Assembly (NCBI GenBank): GCA_024336345.1
Contig: JANFOG010000007.1
Coordinates: 2,418,001-2,482,000, forward strand
Length of the DNA: 64,000 nt
Direction of reading: 5' to 3'
Source of the DNA: Mariannaea sp. PMI_226
Lineage: Eukaryota; Ascomycota; Sordariomycetes; Hypocreales; Nectriaceae
Program-made: the position numbers and the translations under genes
The notes under the pieces: model-generated
What the model saw: only the letters and a program-made list of their open reading frames with translations
Told to the model about the DNA's origin: nothing
The model's database searches: none
Part shown: piece after piece, positions 1-11,229 of the stretch
Numbering within the stretch: the stretch's first letter is position 1
How the letters are laid out: every line of letters starts with the position of its first letter

Positions 1-3000
1 CAGAGGGTTGCGCCGGCCTTGCCGGCGTTTTCAAATCCATCCTGCTCCTGGAAAAGGGAATGTTGGTCCCTACGTACGGCGTGGAACGGGTGAACCCGAA
101 ACTCAAGTTGAGCGACTGGCACCTTACTCTCCCGCAAGATATTATCACATGGCCGGCGCAAGGACTGCGTCGCATCAGCGTCAATTCCTTTGGGTTTGGC
201 GGTGCCAATGCTCACGTTATCTTAGACGATGCCTACCACTACTTCCAAGACAGGGGTCTAACTGGGAAGCACAATGTGGATGTACATACATTGGGTTCGG
301 ATTCTGGTATCTCAACAACATCAAGTGAGTTCGCCAATGATGCATCGAAAAAGTTATTCCTCTTCAGCGGCAAGGACCAGGCTGGAGCCAAGCGTGTGTC
401 TGAAGGGTTCGCCACATGGCTACAAGATGGCGGTCCAGATGACAAACATGACTTGGCCAGCTTGGATGATCTTGCATACACACTTGCGCTGCGCCGCTCT
501 CATATGGAACACAGAACATTTGCTATTGCCAGTTCGATACCAGAGCTCTCAAAGAAGCTATCACAAGGGCTACCAGCAGCCACTCGATCACAGCGTCACG
601 GTGACAACCTTGTCATGATATTCACAGGTCAAGGTGCCCAGTGGCCAGCGATGGGACGAGAATTATTCGAGCACCCCATCTTCCGCCAAAGCATGGAAGC
701 TTCGCAGTCTTACCTTGAGGCTTTCGGCTGCAAGTGGAATGTCCAAGAAGAATTGAGCAAGACGCCCAACCCCAACGTCAGTCTTCCAGAGTACAGTCAG
801 CCTCTTTGCACAGTAATTCAGGTCGCACTGGTCGACCTGCTTCGTTTTTGGAAAATAGCCCCAGCAGCCACCGTGGGACACTCGAGTGGTGAGATCGCAG
901 CCGCCTATGCAGCATCGCTTCTGACCCATCGAGACGCCGTGAAGCTGGCCTACGTTCGAGGTCTCAGCTCTGCTGCTGTCTCGAAACCAGGTGCCATGAT
1001 GGCTGCGGGTCTTTCTCAAGCCGATGCCCAGATGTACCTTGAGAAGGTCACTCCTGGATCCGTGGTAGTGGCCTGTGTCAATAGTCCCTCCAGTGTGACA
1101 CTTTCGGGAGATGTCGATGGCATAGACCAGTTGGAAAGTATCATTTCTGCCGATGGGAAATTTGCTCGCAAACTCAAGGTCACTACCGCGTACCACTCTC
1201 CACACATGCGTGATGTCTCGTCAAATTATCTTGCGATGATTGGCGAGATCACGCCCAATAAGCCAGATGAGACGGTGGACAGCAGCAACAGGCCAGTCAT
1301 GTATTCCTCCCTCACAGGGTCTATGATTACCTCTGCCGACCAACTGAACGCCCAGTATTGGGTCGACAATATGCAGAATCCTGTGCAATTCTCACAAGCC
1401 GTCTTGGCATTGCTGAAGCACAAGAGAGTGGCCCCAGGAGGTACTCGTCCCGTAGCGGTGCAATGGGGAGGTTTCCTCGAGGTTGGCCCCCATGCTGCCC
1501 TGCAGGGACCATTGCGTCAGATCATCGATGTTACAAACAATAAATTTGCCAAGTCCGCGCCTTATGCTTCCATGCTTATTCGCGGCAAAGATGCAACAGA
1601 GACGTCTCTCAATGCCGCCGGGACTCTCTGGGCTGCAGGCGCCAAAGTTGACCTGGCCGCAGTCAACAACCAGCAGCAGCACTCAGTCACTTCTCAGATG
1701 CTTTGCGACTTGCCAACCTATCCCTGGAATCATGCACGAAGCTTCTGGCACGAATCTTACTCATCGCATGCCTACCGCTTTCCTACAGAGGTGCGTAACG
1801 ACTTTCTCGGCATGGCAGAAGATTCATGGAGTGCCCACGAGCCCCGATGGAGGAACTATCTGCGAATCGCCGAGAACCCCTGGATTGAGGACCATGTCAT
1901 AACTGGGACTGTGCTCTACCCAGGAGCTGGCATGCTTGTCATGGCGTTGGAAGGCGTGCTGCGCACCGCTGATTCCTCCAAAACAGTCGAGGGTTTCCGG
2001 ATGACGGATGTCACGTTCGACCGTGGTATGGTTATCTCTCTGGATGATGAGGCACCTGTAGAGACGCGCATCAGCTTGCATCCACACAGCAGCAAGAGAC
2101 CCGACTGGTGGGTCTTCACTGTGTACTCCATGACCAAGGGCTCATCGTGGACAAAACACTGTGCTGGAACCATTGCTATCGTGTACGAGAAGGGACCAAG
2201 TGAGGTTGAAGACCGCAATGTAGATGCCTCGTGGGAGAGACAAGTGGCTTTGCGCGAGGCACTGGTATCTGAGCATGATTCTTCATCTGTGAATGTGGAT
2301 GAATTTTACCAGGATTTGGATAATATCGGGATGCAGTACGGTCCATCATTCCGCAACGTTGTTTCTCTTACTGCTGTGCCATCAAAAAATGCCTCCTACG
2401 GTACCGTGGCTGTTCCAGATACGACATCAACAATGCCCAGCCATCATGAGTCTCCGCATATCATCCATCCAGCCACTCTGGACTCTATCTTTCACCTGGT
2501 AATTGCTTCCCTCGATGCGGGTCGCCCGAAACAGTCCGCGGTGCCTTATGGCATCGAAGAGCTGTACATCGCTCGCAATCAGCCACAAGGATCCGGAGCG
2601 CTCTACTCTGGTTATGGCCGCTTGCTGTCTCAGAGCGGCCACGAGATGACCACTGAACTATTCGTCTCCGATCAAGAGTGGATAAAGCCGAAGCTTACTA
2701 TCAAAAACTTTGCCCTGCGTCAGGTTACTTCAGGAGTTGGCTTGGAGACCTCAGGCACGTCATTGTCCTCGGGTGCTGCCGTCAAGAACTGTGCTGGGAT
2801 CACCTGGATTCCGGATCTCACCTTCGTGAAGAGCAGCGAGGATCTTGCAAAGCTGGCATTGTCATCCGAGAAGAAGTCGGCCCAATCAGTCAACACCATT
2901 CTTGACTCGATATTCCTCAAAAAGTCGGAAAATACGGTACTTGTCGCCATGTTCGGCGAGACTCATTCCAACATTGACATCCTCCGGAATCTCAAGAACC

Positions 3001-6000
3001 GAATCTACGGGCCGAAAAAGATTATTGCCCTGGCCTCATCAGACCCTGGAGTGCAGTTGATGCGAGCCGTGCTTGGTGACGATGATGAGAACACGACCAT
3101 TACGTACAAATCGGTGCCAGAGGGCGAACTTCTTGGAACACCCGCCACAGACGCCATTGATCTCGTTATCGGCTTAGGAGTTCCCGACATTGCTAAGAAC
3201 GCTGCTGTCCTCGCGAAGATAGCTCCCCTGGCGTATATCACTCAGTCGAGTCACCTGCACGAAGACTTCATCGTCCCCGGATCGAGAGTTACACACCTTT
3301 CTCAGGAGAACGCCTACCTGCTGTCCTCGACAAGCAGTATCTCTGTCCCCACTTTGCCCGAGCTGCCGGAGTCGGTGGTGCTTCTCCTGCCTGCCTCGCC
3401 GTCTGACACGCTGAAAGTGTTCGCTGCCACGATTCAGGACAAGCTTGCAACCTTGGGCGTGGCTGTCGGGCAAACGAATCTGACCTTGCAGGGTGTCGCT
3501 TCCCTAGATGGCAAGGCAGTCATTTCTCTCCTTGAAATTGATAGTCCACTAGTGTATGCCTGGGATGAGGACCAGTTCGTCGCCTTCAAGAAGCTCGTCT
3601 CCACAGTCGGTCACCTCTTCTGGATCACCCACGGGAGCGTGATCGAGAGCTGGTCGAACGGCGTTGAGTTCGCCGTGACACAGGGATTGCTACGAGTGAT
3701 GCGCAATGAGTACCCCGCCGCCGTACTGCCGTCTCTCGATCTATCCGCAACCGCGGATATCTCTAGTGTGAAATACGCAGACTTGGTCATCAACGTGTGG
3801 CAAGCGAGTCAGACCGAGGACGCTGAGATGGAATATGCGGAGCGCAACCACTTGATCTACATCGCTCGTGCCACGGAGGAAGTTGGCTTCGACAACGAAC
3901 TTCAGCTGGCAAGCAATACTGCGAAACCCATCCGTTCTACTCTAGGAGCCCCCGGGAAGCCACACCAGGTGAAAGAGTCCGCCAGCAGCACTCATGAATA
4001 CGTCTGGTTCCCGGATGAAGGAGCAGACTCAGCTCTTGAAAATGGTCAAGTTGAAGTCAAAGTCGAGTACGCTGGACTTGGGGAGGGCCAAACGCTGGCC
4101 TCGTTTCACCACAGTGTTGGCATCATTACTCGTCTATCTGATTCGGTCAAGTCACTTGAGGTCGGTCAAAGGGTTATTGTCTTTTCCCAATCTGTTGCAA
4201 AAACCCATGTCCGCCAAAACGAATCACTGGTGACACCGCTACTGGACGGCTTTCAACCGCAGGAAGCTGTGGCTCTCGTGGAGCCATTGATAAGTGCACA
4301 GTACGCGCTTGTGGAGAAGGCCCGTCTACATCGCGGCCAAACGCTGCTGCTCGACCATGCTGCCAGCGCGGTGGGACAGACCTTGATTCAAGTAGCTAAG
4401 GAAATTGGCGCTGAAATCTTTGCTCTCGTTCATAACAAAGAAGAGCGAGATATTCTTGCTGATCGGTACGGAGTCGCTATGGACCACATCTTCGACTCGG
4501 CTCTAGACAATTTCGTGCCACTCATTCAAGAGGCAAGCAACAACCGTGGTGTCGATGTCGTAATCAGCCAAGAAGGCGGCTCACATATTCCTGGAGCCAT
4601 GTCAATTTTGAATGATTTTGGCCAATTCGTTGACATCAATGGCCAGAGTTCCCGAGCAGATATTCCGGCCTTGAAATCCAACGTGACATTCATTCGCATC
4701 GATGTCGCCGCACTCATCCAAGGCAGACCAGACATTATTTGCAAACTTTTCAAGCAGGTCTTTACGGAATACAAACTACAGAGCCCTTTCCCACTGACCG
4801 TACTGCCTGTTACCAATCTCTCAGCGTCAATGAGCAACGTTCAGAGCGAGCAGGTTGTCGTGTCCCTGAACGATGCCATGCCGGTACTCATGCCCGCGCC
4901 TCAGCCAGAGAAGTTGAAGCTCGATAGCGAAGCTACATATGTGCTTGCCGGAGGCCTAGGTGCTCTTGGCTTGGACATTGCCGACTGGATGATTGAATGT
5001 GGTGCAAAGAACCTGGTCTTCCTATCCAGATCAGGCGGATCAAAGCATCAAAAGACTCTACAGAAGTTTGCGGACCGTTCTATACGAGCAGAAGCATTCG
5101 CCTGCAATGTTAATGACGCCGTTAATGTTGCCGCAGTATTTGATAGCCTGAAATCTAGTGGTAGGAGAGTTGCTGGAGTGATCCAACTAGCCATGGTACT
5201 GGAAGATGGCATTTTCGACAACATGTCCTTTGAGCAATGGAGTCGTGCGATTGCCCCCAAGACAAAGGGCTCACGAAATCTCCTGGCCAACCTCTGGCCT
5301 GGCGACAAGCCATTCTTCATTCTCCTCTCCTCCATTACTGGTGTCATTGGCAACACAGCGCAGGCGAACTACGCGTCTGGAAACACCTTTGAGGACGCGT
5401 TAGCTCACCACGCGCGTAACCATCTCGGAATCAACGCCACCAGTATCGATGTCGGTCTTGTCTCTGACTCTGCACACTTTACTTCAGCAGGCGAATTTGG
5501 CGACCTGGATGGCTATCTGTCCCGATACCAGCACGGTTGGCGCGGTTTGCAAACAAACCTCCAAGAGCTCGGCGTCGTGATGCGGGCGATAATGCGAGGC
5601 TCCACCGCCAACGGACAGGGAGCGCCCGCCCAAGTGGTCCTGGGCTTGGGCGATCGCATCGAGCACAACGAGAGCACTGGCGGCTTCTCGCAGGACAAGA
5701 AGTTCGCTCTCCGTGTAGTCAAAGTCGGAGACCAAGCTGGAAACGGCGGGGCGAAGGAGAAGATTGGCGTTCTCTTAGCCAAAGCCTCGAGTATGGCAGA
5801 GGCTGCAGCGATTGTGGAGGAAAACATCAAGGAGCTGGTTGCCGCAGCTATGGGTGTCTCTTCGGAAGAAGTTGATGGTCAAAAGCCTCTCTATGATTAC
5901 GGTGGTAAGTGCAAATAATCCTCTTTAACTACATGTACTCCCAGGTACTGTGACAGCTTGGCTAACATGATTTGGTTTTCACTGCAGTTGATTCCCTTCA

Positions 6001-6151
6001 GGCCGTCGAGATTCGTAACCGTGCCTTGAAGAATATGAAGAGTGAGATTTCGGTCTTCGATATTCTCAGTGCTATGCCGCTGGCTGATGTAGCAGCCAAA
6101 ATTGCAGCAAAGAGTGAGTGGGTCAGTGTTGTTGCAGGCGAAGATGATTAG
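1..6151 (+). CDS. Highly reducing type I polyketide synthase, 3' part (KS C-term-AT-DH-degenerate MT/ER-KR-ACP)
   Basis: Iterative fungal PKS cut by the left window edge; the reading frame is open from base 3. Visible in order: end of the ketosynthase (EGCAGLAG, then NSFGFGGANAHVILDD, about 3-240); acyltransferase (FTGQGAQWPAMGREL, active-site GHSSGE at 873-893); dehydratase with catalytic His in DHVITGTVLYPGAG (1893-1895) and Asp in HPATLDSIF (2481-2483); a methyltransferase-like stretch (about 2.9-3.3 kb) lacking a recognisable glycine-rich SAM loop; a structural ketoreductase segment; an enoylreductase region (about 4.0-4.85 kb) that looks eroded; an active-looking ketoreductase (GGLGALG at 4950-4970, Ser near 5330, Tyr at 5370-5372); and an ACP with the phosphopantetheine Ser in GVDSL (5993-5995). 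One 83-bp intron, 5905-5987, splits the ACP codon for Val; its branch point is GCTAAC. About 2,021 codons are present. There is no thioesterase or reductase after the ACP, so release must happen in trans. Its regulator may be the convergent Zn2Cys6 gene downstream. Confidence 0.95.
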
Positions 6152-6550
6152 ACAAGTGCAAGCTGTTATACCTTTGGAGATGGAAATTAGTATTCAATAA
6201 GCTAGATATGATATTTATGGCGTTTGAGACTTACCAGTACCCGAATCTTGGAGATTAGAACATTGCTTAGTGTTGCCTAAGGGAATACTTGTTATCGTAG
6301 TGAGCTCAATCTGGAGTTCGATTGAATCGCATTCTATCCAATGATAATCTGCAGTGCATAACGGATTTCCTGGAGAAAATTGTATTACAATAGTATGAAT
6401 GTCATAAAATTCTGAGATCCAGAATCGTTGTGGTTGCCGACATACAACCCACTTCGATGCGCCCTCCAATCCCCCGAGTGCAGACGTGTTGTCTTTTATC
6501 CATTTCCCGCTCGCATATTTGACTTGAGATCCTCTCACTTCAACAAGCGG
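6152..6550. other. Intergenic, convergent 3' ends
   Basis: Lies between the stop codons of the PKS (+) and the Zn2Cys6 gene (-). AT-rich. I see no gene here; it should contain both 3' untranslated regions. Confidence 0.6.
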
Positions 6551-8314
6551 CTACATATATGGGGGCGTAACTCCAAAGTACCAAATACAGAAATATCTCG
6601 ACGTAACCCGTCTATCATTACGCGCCTGGGATTCTGAAAGCGCCTTGGCAAACTCAGAGAAAAATTCGCCCCGATATATAGAATTTTGGATCTGGGCAAT
6701 CTTTTCAACTGCCCATCGAGTCTGCTCGTCATCCGTATTCTCGATAGCGTATAGAAATAATGGCCGAAGATAGCCAGGATCGATTCCTCTCCTGTTATCG
6801 TCACAATCATGATTCGGATCACTTTCAACTATTTCCTTAATCCTGTACAATGCGTCTCTTGAGTCTGGAGACTTGGACACTGGATCACCTAGTTGTCGGC
6901 CTATCTCAACAAACTCAGCATGATATGCTGCATCACAAATGCTAATAAGACTAATAATCTTATTTGCGATTTTAGGAACAAGCTGGCTGCGTAGAATCTT
7001 CGGTGACTGGCGCTGCGTAGCGCAGCGACTTTCCCATAGGGCATGGAGTCGAGTCTTGAGGTGTGTCATACGCTCAACAACTTCTTCCTGGTCTGTACTT
7101 TTCGTGCGTGAACGATGGTAAAGCGTAAGTTTAGCAATCTCCCCGGACAAGATTTGAAGACGAAAGTAGAAGTTGAAAATAGGGCCGCTTAGGACCTCGT
7201 ACATGTGATTGGAAATATCTGGCTCATAGCCAGGTGGTGCTTTGACATTCGGTATAGAGTCGCCATAGTCTGGGAACAGACTGGCAACCCTTTCAGTGAG
7301 CAGACCGAATGCTCCCCCACGAATTGTGGTCGAATGAAGTATCTTCAACCAGGTGATGATGCGTATGTCAAGTTCTGAATGAGACGAAGGATTCTGAGCC
7401 CAAGCCTCTAGACTCCTGATGAAAGACGGGCTTGGCTCTTTTAAATGTGGTGCAATATCCCCCGAGTGGATCAGCTCAAACATACACAAGAGGAAGGCAG
7501 ATACCAAAGCGAGATTGAAATGGTTGCTTTGATCATTCAGGAGATCTTCGGCGTGCCTTTTTGCAGACTGATAATGAGACATGCACCCGGACAAGGGGAG
7601 AGCGAAACGGTGTGCTTTGTAAAGTGCGGAGACAGCTGTGACGCAAGACGCAATAGTTGGACAGGACCTTCCCAGGTGCACGATATGATGTTTTGCCAGT
7701 TGCCAGTTCACACGATCGAATGGCGAGATACCTGGACAGTCGACTCCTTCAAGGAATAATGCGGTCATATGTGGAGATTCAGTACGAAGTGTAAGGATGT
7801 CGATTGTTGTAGTCAACTCAATATCTCGGGATATTAAGTTTGATGGCGAGTCGTTGCTCTCATGGTAGTCATCATCTTGGGTAGGAGACACAACTCTCCG
7901 GCCCTGAAGAGCATTTTCCAAGCAGGCAGTAAGATCTACATCGGTGCTGCCTTGGTATAAAATGGGGGTTTGGTTGGCCCTTACAGACGCAGATGTTTTG
8001 ATGGTTCCCTGAAGCTCACGGTCGTCTGTGAGTGGTGGGCTAGGGTGAGGTTGAGAGGAATCGTGTGTCCCTGTTTCCGAGGCTGGAGCTATCCCATTGA
8101 GGTGTGACGATTGGTTGAGTGCTGTGTCTTGGGCCGTCACAATCAGCCGTGAGACTTTTCGGGACTTGTATGTGCAATGACGTTGCAACCTTGTGCAGTT
8201 ATTGCATACGGGTCTGGCCTCATCACACTTGACCTTCCGGGATCGACAGGTAAGACAGCCGCTCCGAACCCGGCCGCGGTAGCCTTGGTGGCTCGTCCTT
8301 TGCATGGCTACCAA
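6551..8314 (-). CDS. Zn2Cys6 fungal transcription factor, PKS-adjacent
   Basis: A 587-residue binuclear zinc cluster regulator in one uninterrupted reading frame. The DNA-binding motif is textbook C-X2-C-X6-C-X6-C-X2-C-X6-C at Cys20, 23, 30, 37, 40 and 47, with the basic stretch RSRKVKC and, after the cluster, KSRKVSR. A Ser/Thr/Pro-rich linker follows. The helical C-terminal part (about 170-560) resembles the fungal-specific trans_2 regulatory domain (segments such as HIVHLGRSCPTIASCVTAVSALYKA). Start: Met1 at 8314 or Met4 at 8305, and I cannot choose between them. It is tail-to-tail with the PKS, which is a common position for a pathway-specific activator, and 740 bp from the phosphonate-type genes on its other side. 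Which of the two it controls cannot be read from the sequence. Confidence 0.93.
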   Translation of the reverse strand: MVAMQRTSHQGYRGRVRSGCLTCRSRKVKCDEARPVCNNCTRLQRHCTYKSRKVSRLIVTAQDTALNQSSHLNGIAPASETGTHDSSQPHPSPPLTDDRELQGTIKTSASVRANQTPILYQGSTDVDLTACLENALQGRRVVSPTQDDDYHESNDSPSNLISRDIELTTTIDILTLRTESPHMTALFLEGVDCPGISPFDRVNWQLAKHHIVHLGRSCPTIASCVTAVSALYKAHRFALPLSGCMSHYQSAKRHAEDLLNDQSNHFNLALVSAFLLCMFELIHSGDIAPHLKEPSPSFIRSLEAWAQNPSSHSELDIRIITWLKILHSTTIRGGAFGLLTERVASLFPDYGDSIPNVKAPPGYEPDISNHMYEVLSGPIFNFYFRLQILSGEIAKLTLYHRSRTKSTDQEEVVERMTHLKTRLHALWESRCATQRQSPKILRSQLVPKIANKIISLISICDAAYHAEFVEIGRQLGDPVSKSPDSRDALYRIKEIVESDPNHDCDDNRRGIDPGYLRPLFLYAIENTDDEQTRWAVEKIAQIQNSIYRGEFFSEFAKALSESQARNDRRVTSRYFCIWYFGVTPPYM

Positions 8315-9053
8315 CGTTTCATAGTGAAAGGATGTGATAATTAGAATGAGGTAGCGTGCGAGTGCAGCCGACTCGTTAAGGCGGGTCGAATGTCTGCCGA
8401 GGCGTGGCTATGATACTCCTGACGAGATAATTGAATCGCAACAGCACCGGCTACCCAAATTTGAATCCCCGTTGCAGCCATTGTTAGTCAAGCGAGCTTG
8501 AAAAGGACGAATCGCCCCAGATCAAGGCCCAGTTGAGCGAGCTCGACCACGTGGTTGCTTGATAGGCCCTGCGAAACAAGGCACTGGCGTGAGGGCTTAT
8601 CGATTAGCGAGGCATGTTTATCTCTTAGCGAGCTATCCTTATCGCGTGGCGAGGATTTCTTATCTCTTGCCGATGGTTACCGAGGACGCCTTCTAGCGTG
8701 CCCAGGCTGTCAATTCTCATTGCTCCTTAGACTCTCCACATTCTGCGGGCCGAGATGGCGCGATGGTGCGCGGTGGAAGCCAGGGGCACAAGTTGGCAAG
8801 CAGGTGTGTGGGCTTTGTGGGGGTTACCTTGGAGCGATGCATCTTGGGAACTATGAATTCCCTACCGGTACAACCTGGAAAAAGAGCTAGCACGGTTGAG
8901 CTCAAGCCAAAAAAAAGGACTAGACTACGGAGTACAATAGATATCAAACGGGTGGCAAGTAAAAGATCCGGGACCCCAAGCATTTTATTAGCTCCTCTCT
9001 GACTGTAATTTGATACCTAAATAGCTAAAGATAGGTACAAAAATCTTGTTTGA
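8315..9053. other. Intergenic with degenerate GCGAG-containing repeats
   Basis: Upstream region of the Zn2Cys6 gene and 3' flank of the HD gene. Between about 8,490 and 8,680 the words AGCGAG and GGCGAG recur next to TTATC or TATCTCTT, giving a loose tandem pattern. A CACGTG lies at 8548-8553. No coding gene seen. Confidence 0.5.
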
Positions 9054-9701
9054 TTAGGCCAGATCTCCCTGCCCAGATGTCTGCGCTAGCTGTCTCTCCA
9101 GTACCGGTCTCCAACTGTCCAGATCCCTGACCTCAAGTCCTTCAACCTTGGCTTCGTCGTCCCACTTCCTCAGTTGGCACATTTCCCTGCACCATTTATC
9201 AGAACAAAACTTGTCCCTTTCGTCTCCGCTCATGGGACCACCCTGGTAGGCAAGGCTCTTCTTGCTTGCGTCGGATAGCTTGTTCATGTACGATTCATCA
9301 ACTGCACACAAGTACCGCTTCGCAGCAACGTGTGATTCCACGAGACGGGCAACCTTTTCGGAAAATCCGAGAGCAAGTAGAAGTTGACCCCCTAACGTCT
9401 CGTGTCCGACTCTTCCAACGCTATTTCCCGTTGACTGTCCACCCAGATTTCGAGCTTCCCCCCCTGTCAACTTGCGAAGGTCCTTTGCAGGTGCAAACTG
9501 TCCAATGTCGTGTAGCAGTGCAGCGATCTGTGTGGCCTCATCCACCGGGGGTATCGTAGAGGCGGCTTGAGCGGCGCATTGGAGAGAATGTTGAAGCTGA
9601 GAAATTGGCTCTCCAATATATGGCGTGTTTTCAGAAGCTTTCAGAACAGAGATGATGTACTCGGCCACCGAAGTTGGCGTCAGGGTAGTTGGAAGTTCCA
9701 T
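9054..9701 (-). CDS. PhnZ/TmpB-type HD-domain diiron oxygenase (C-P bond cleaving candidate)
   Basis: A 215-residue, intron-free HD-superfamily protein. Characterised members (PhnZ, TmpB) use a mixed-valent Fe(II)/Fe(III) pair and O2 to cut the carbon-phosphorus bond of 1-hydroxy-2-aminoethylphosphonates, releasing phosphate. Every expected residue is visible: Tyr28 and Glu31 in YIGEPISQLQH, His38, His64-Asp65 in ALLHDIGQF, His100 in VGHETLGG, His124 in ESHVAAKRYLCAV, and Asp181 in KWDDEAKVEG. Two further stretches typical of the family are LSDASKKSL and QGGPMS. Ligand spacings agree with PhnZ as I remember it (Y+3 E, E+7 H, H+24 H, H+57 D), with an insertion of about 14 residues between His64 and His100. 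The PhyH dioxygenase gene lies upstream on the same strand, the same pairing as PhnY-PhnZ in bacteria. The natural substrate is inferred, not known; other HD oxygenases such as myo-inositol oxygenase are more distant. Confidence 0.88.
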   Translation of the reverse strand: MELPTTLTPTSVAEYIISVLKASENTPYIGEPISQLQHSLQCAAQAASTIPPVDEATQIAALLHDIGQFAPAKDLRKLTGGEARNLGGQSTGNSVGRVGHETLGGQLLLALGFSEKVARLVESHVAAKRYLCAVDESYMNKLSDASKKSLAYQGGPMSGDERDKFCSDKWCREMCQLRKWDDEAKVEGLEVRDLDSWRPVLERQLAQTSGQGDLA

Positions 9702-10214
9702 AGCAATATCTGGTTGGAAAATATCTTGTGAAGCCTTGAGATGTTCATAGGTACGTCTGGCAAGTTTAATGCCATAAAGTCCCCTTTATGAAGTGTGAAT
9801 CGCTTCAAGGTCGCCGCCTTGTTAGCGCCATTGGATACTCTGACCCCACGTGCTCGCCACCCCACGAGCTACCTACCGTTTGGACTACTGCGCTGACAAC
9901 CCTTCCCCGTGATACCGCATGCACGTCGATCGGTTGTCGCTTGTCGGTTATAGCGGGGCAAATCGTAGGATCCTTGCCATTCAACCATGCTTCGTTAATA
10001 ACTCCCTTGCTTGCTTGGGCTCTTGATAGAGGTACACCTACGAGAAGGTTACAGATCACACTCCCCGCTACGCAATGGATACTCCGTAGCACGAAGGAGA
10101 AGAATATGGAAAGGGAAAGTTTCAAGAGAGTAGTTGGTGTTCTGAAGTCGAATTGAGAATTGATTTGAGAATTGATCTGGTGTAGACACCCTACATACGA
10201 GTCAAGCTATGATT
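9702..10214. other. Promoter region of the HD oxygenase gene
   Basis: Lies between the stop of the PhyH gene and the start of the HD gene, both on the minus strand. Contains the CACGTG at 9847-9852. Both strands carry open frames of 106-122 codons, but they overlap each other and show no domain or signal peptide, so I treat them as chance. Confidence 0.5.
9847..9852. promoter_or_regulatory. CACGTG box upstream of the HD oxygenase
   Basis: Palindromic E-box 146 bp before the HD oxygenase start codon. Pho4/NUC-1-type bHLH activators of phosphate starvation bind this core in fungi. The motif occurs about as often as chance across the window, so the assignment rests on context. Confidence 0.35.
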
Positions 10215-11229
10215 TTAGAATGTTACTTGCTTCCCCGCATCCACGCTCAGCATGGGAGACCCAAAGCCGTAGGTGAGTGCTCCTGCTTCATACGACTTTC
10301 CTGCCTTGCGCATGTGTGTCGCTGGCCACTCTTGTTTTCGGTGCTCATAGTATCCCTTACGCAAATCCCCTTCGCAGGCACGGTTGTAGGTGGCATAGAT
10401 CGCCTTACGATCAGCGTTGCTCTTGTTGGCGCCGCTACGATGTGCAAGATAAGAAGTAAAAATAAGTAGCTGACCTTTGCAATGGTAAGAATACGAGTTA
10501 GCGAGGGTAATCTACAGATGCTCGTGATGAGCGCACTTACCGGCTTCTAGTTCAACCGGGGTCCAAGTTTGAGAGTCAACCCAGTTGGACTCGATGCAGT
10601 TGGTGACGCTGTTGATGGGAACATCCATTTCATGGCTTCCATCAACGACCTCAAGTCCTCCATTCCCAAGGTTTGAGGGATCTACGCTCAGGAGAATGGT
10701 CAAATGCTTCACATCCTTGATATGGGTGTAAGCAACGGAATCAATATGGGGTGCGAAGCCACCTATTCAATCGTCAGCGTTGTGCATATTTTTTGAAAGT
10801 ATTTGGGCGATAGTCGGGCAGTTCGGGTGTGTTTCTTACCACTTCCAGCGAGCTTGTAGTTGATCTTCTCCTTGAACAAAAGCATGGGCTCTCCAGCAAG
10901 GTCATTCAGAAGACCGAGTAGCTTTGGGCTTCGCAACATATCACTGAAACCTTTGTGACAGTCGGCAAAGTTTTCAGTCCGGCAAAGAACAGTCTCGCCC
11001 TTATTGTTCACCTCCTGTATATCAGTGTCAGTTTCTTGTTTCACCATCCAACGCAATCAGGTATCTTTCAAACCTCATAGGGCATAAACTCCGATGTCTC
11101 GGTTGGCTTCCAGCCGTGAACTTCTTGAGCCCAGCTCTGCAAGTCTTTGACTTGTTCTGGAGATAGTAGATCTCGAATGATCAAATAACCATTCTTCTTG
11201 AAGAATTGGATCTGGTCTTCGTTAATCAT
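10215..11229 (-). CDS. PhyH-family Fe(II)/2-oxoglutarate dioxygenase, PhnY/TmpA-like
   Basis: Spliced from four exons: 11229-11074, 11014-10840, 10762-10541 and 10474-10215. All three introns are GT-AG, 59-77 bp, and the frame is kept throughout, giving 270 residues, close to bacterial PhnY/TmpA. N-terminal family signature FFKKNGYLIIRDLL; metal site HxD in GFAPHIDSVAYTH; distal His in LLIFTSYLAHRSGANKS with the 2-oxoglutarate Arg shortly after (ADRKAIYATYN); then EGDLRKGYYEHRK. PhnY hydroxylates 2-aminoethylphosphonate at C1, and TmpA does the same to the N-trimethylated form; the product is the substrate of a PhnZ/TmpB enzyme, here encoded directly downstream on the same strand. The start is Met at 11229, which gives the standard N-terminus; an in-frame Met at 11286 would add 19 residues with no family support. 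Other PhyH members tailor polyketides, so a role with the PKS 4 kb away is the main alternative. Confidence 0.85.

Noticed and set aside
663..1205. 180-codon open frame antisense to the PKS
   Set aside because: Lies within the AT domain coding sequence; shadow frame of a GC-rich gene with no features of its own.
6109..6135. Possible second PKS intron (GTGAGT to GCAG) after the ACP
   Set aside because: At about 24 bases it is far too short, and the frame reads through to a normal stop.
8548..8553. CACGTG upstream of the first Zn2Cys6 gene as part of a phosphate regulon
   Set aside because: CACGTG occurs about a dozen times across the window at near-chance frequency, so a third site proves nothing.
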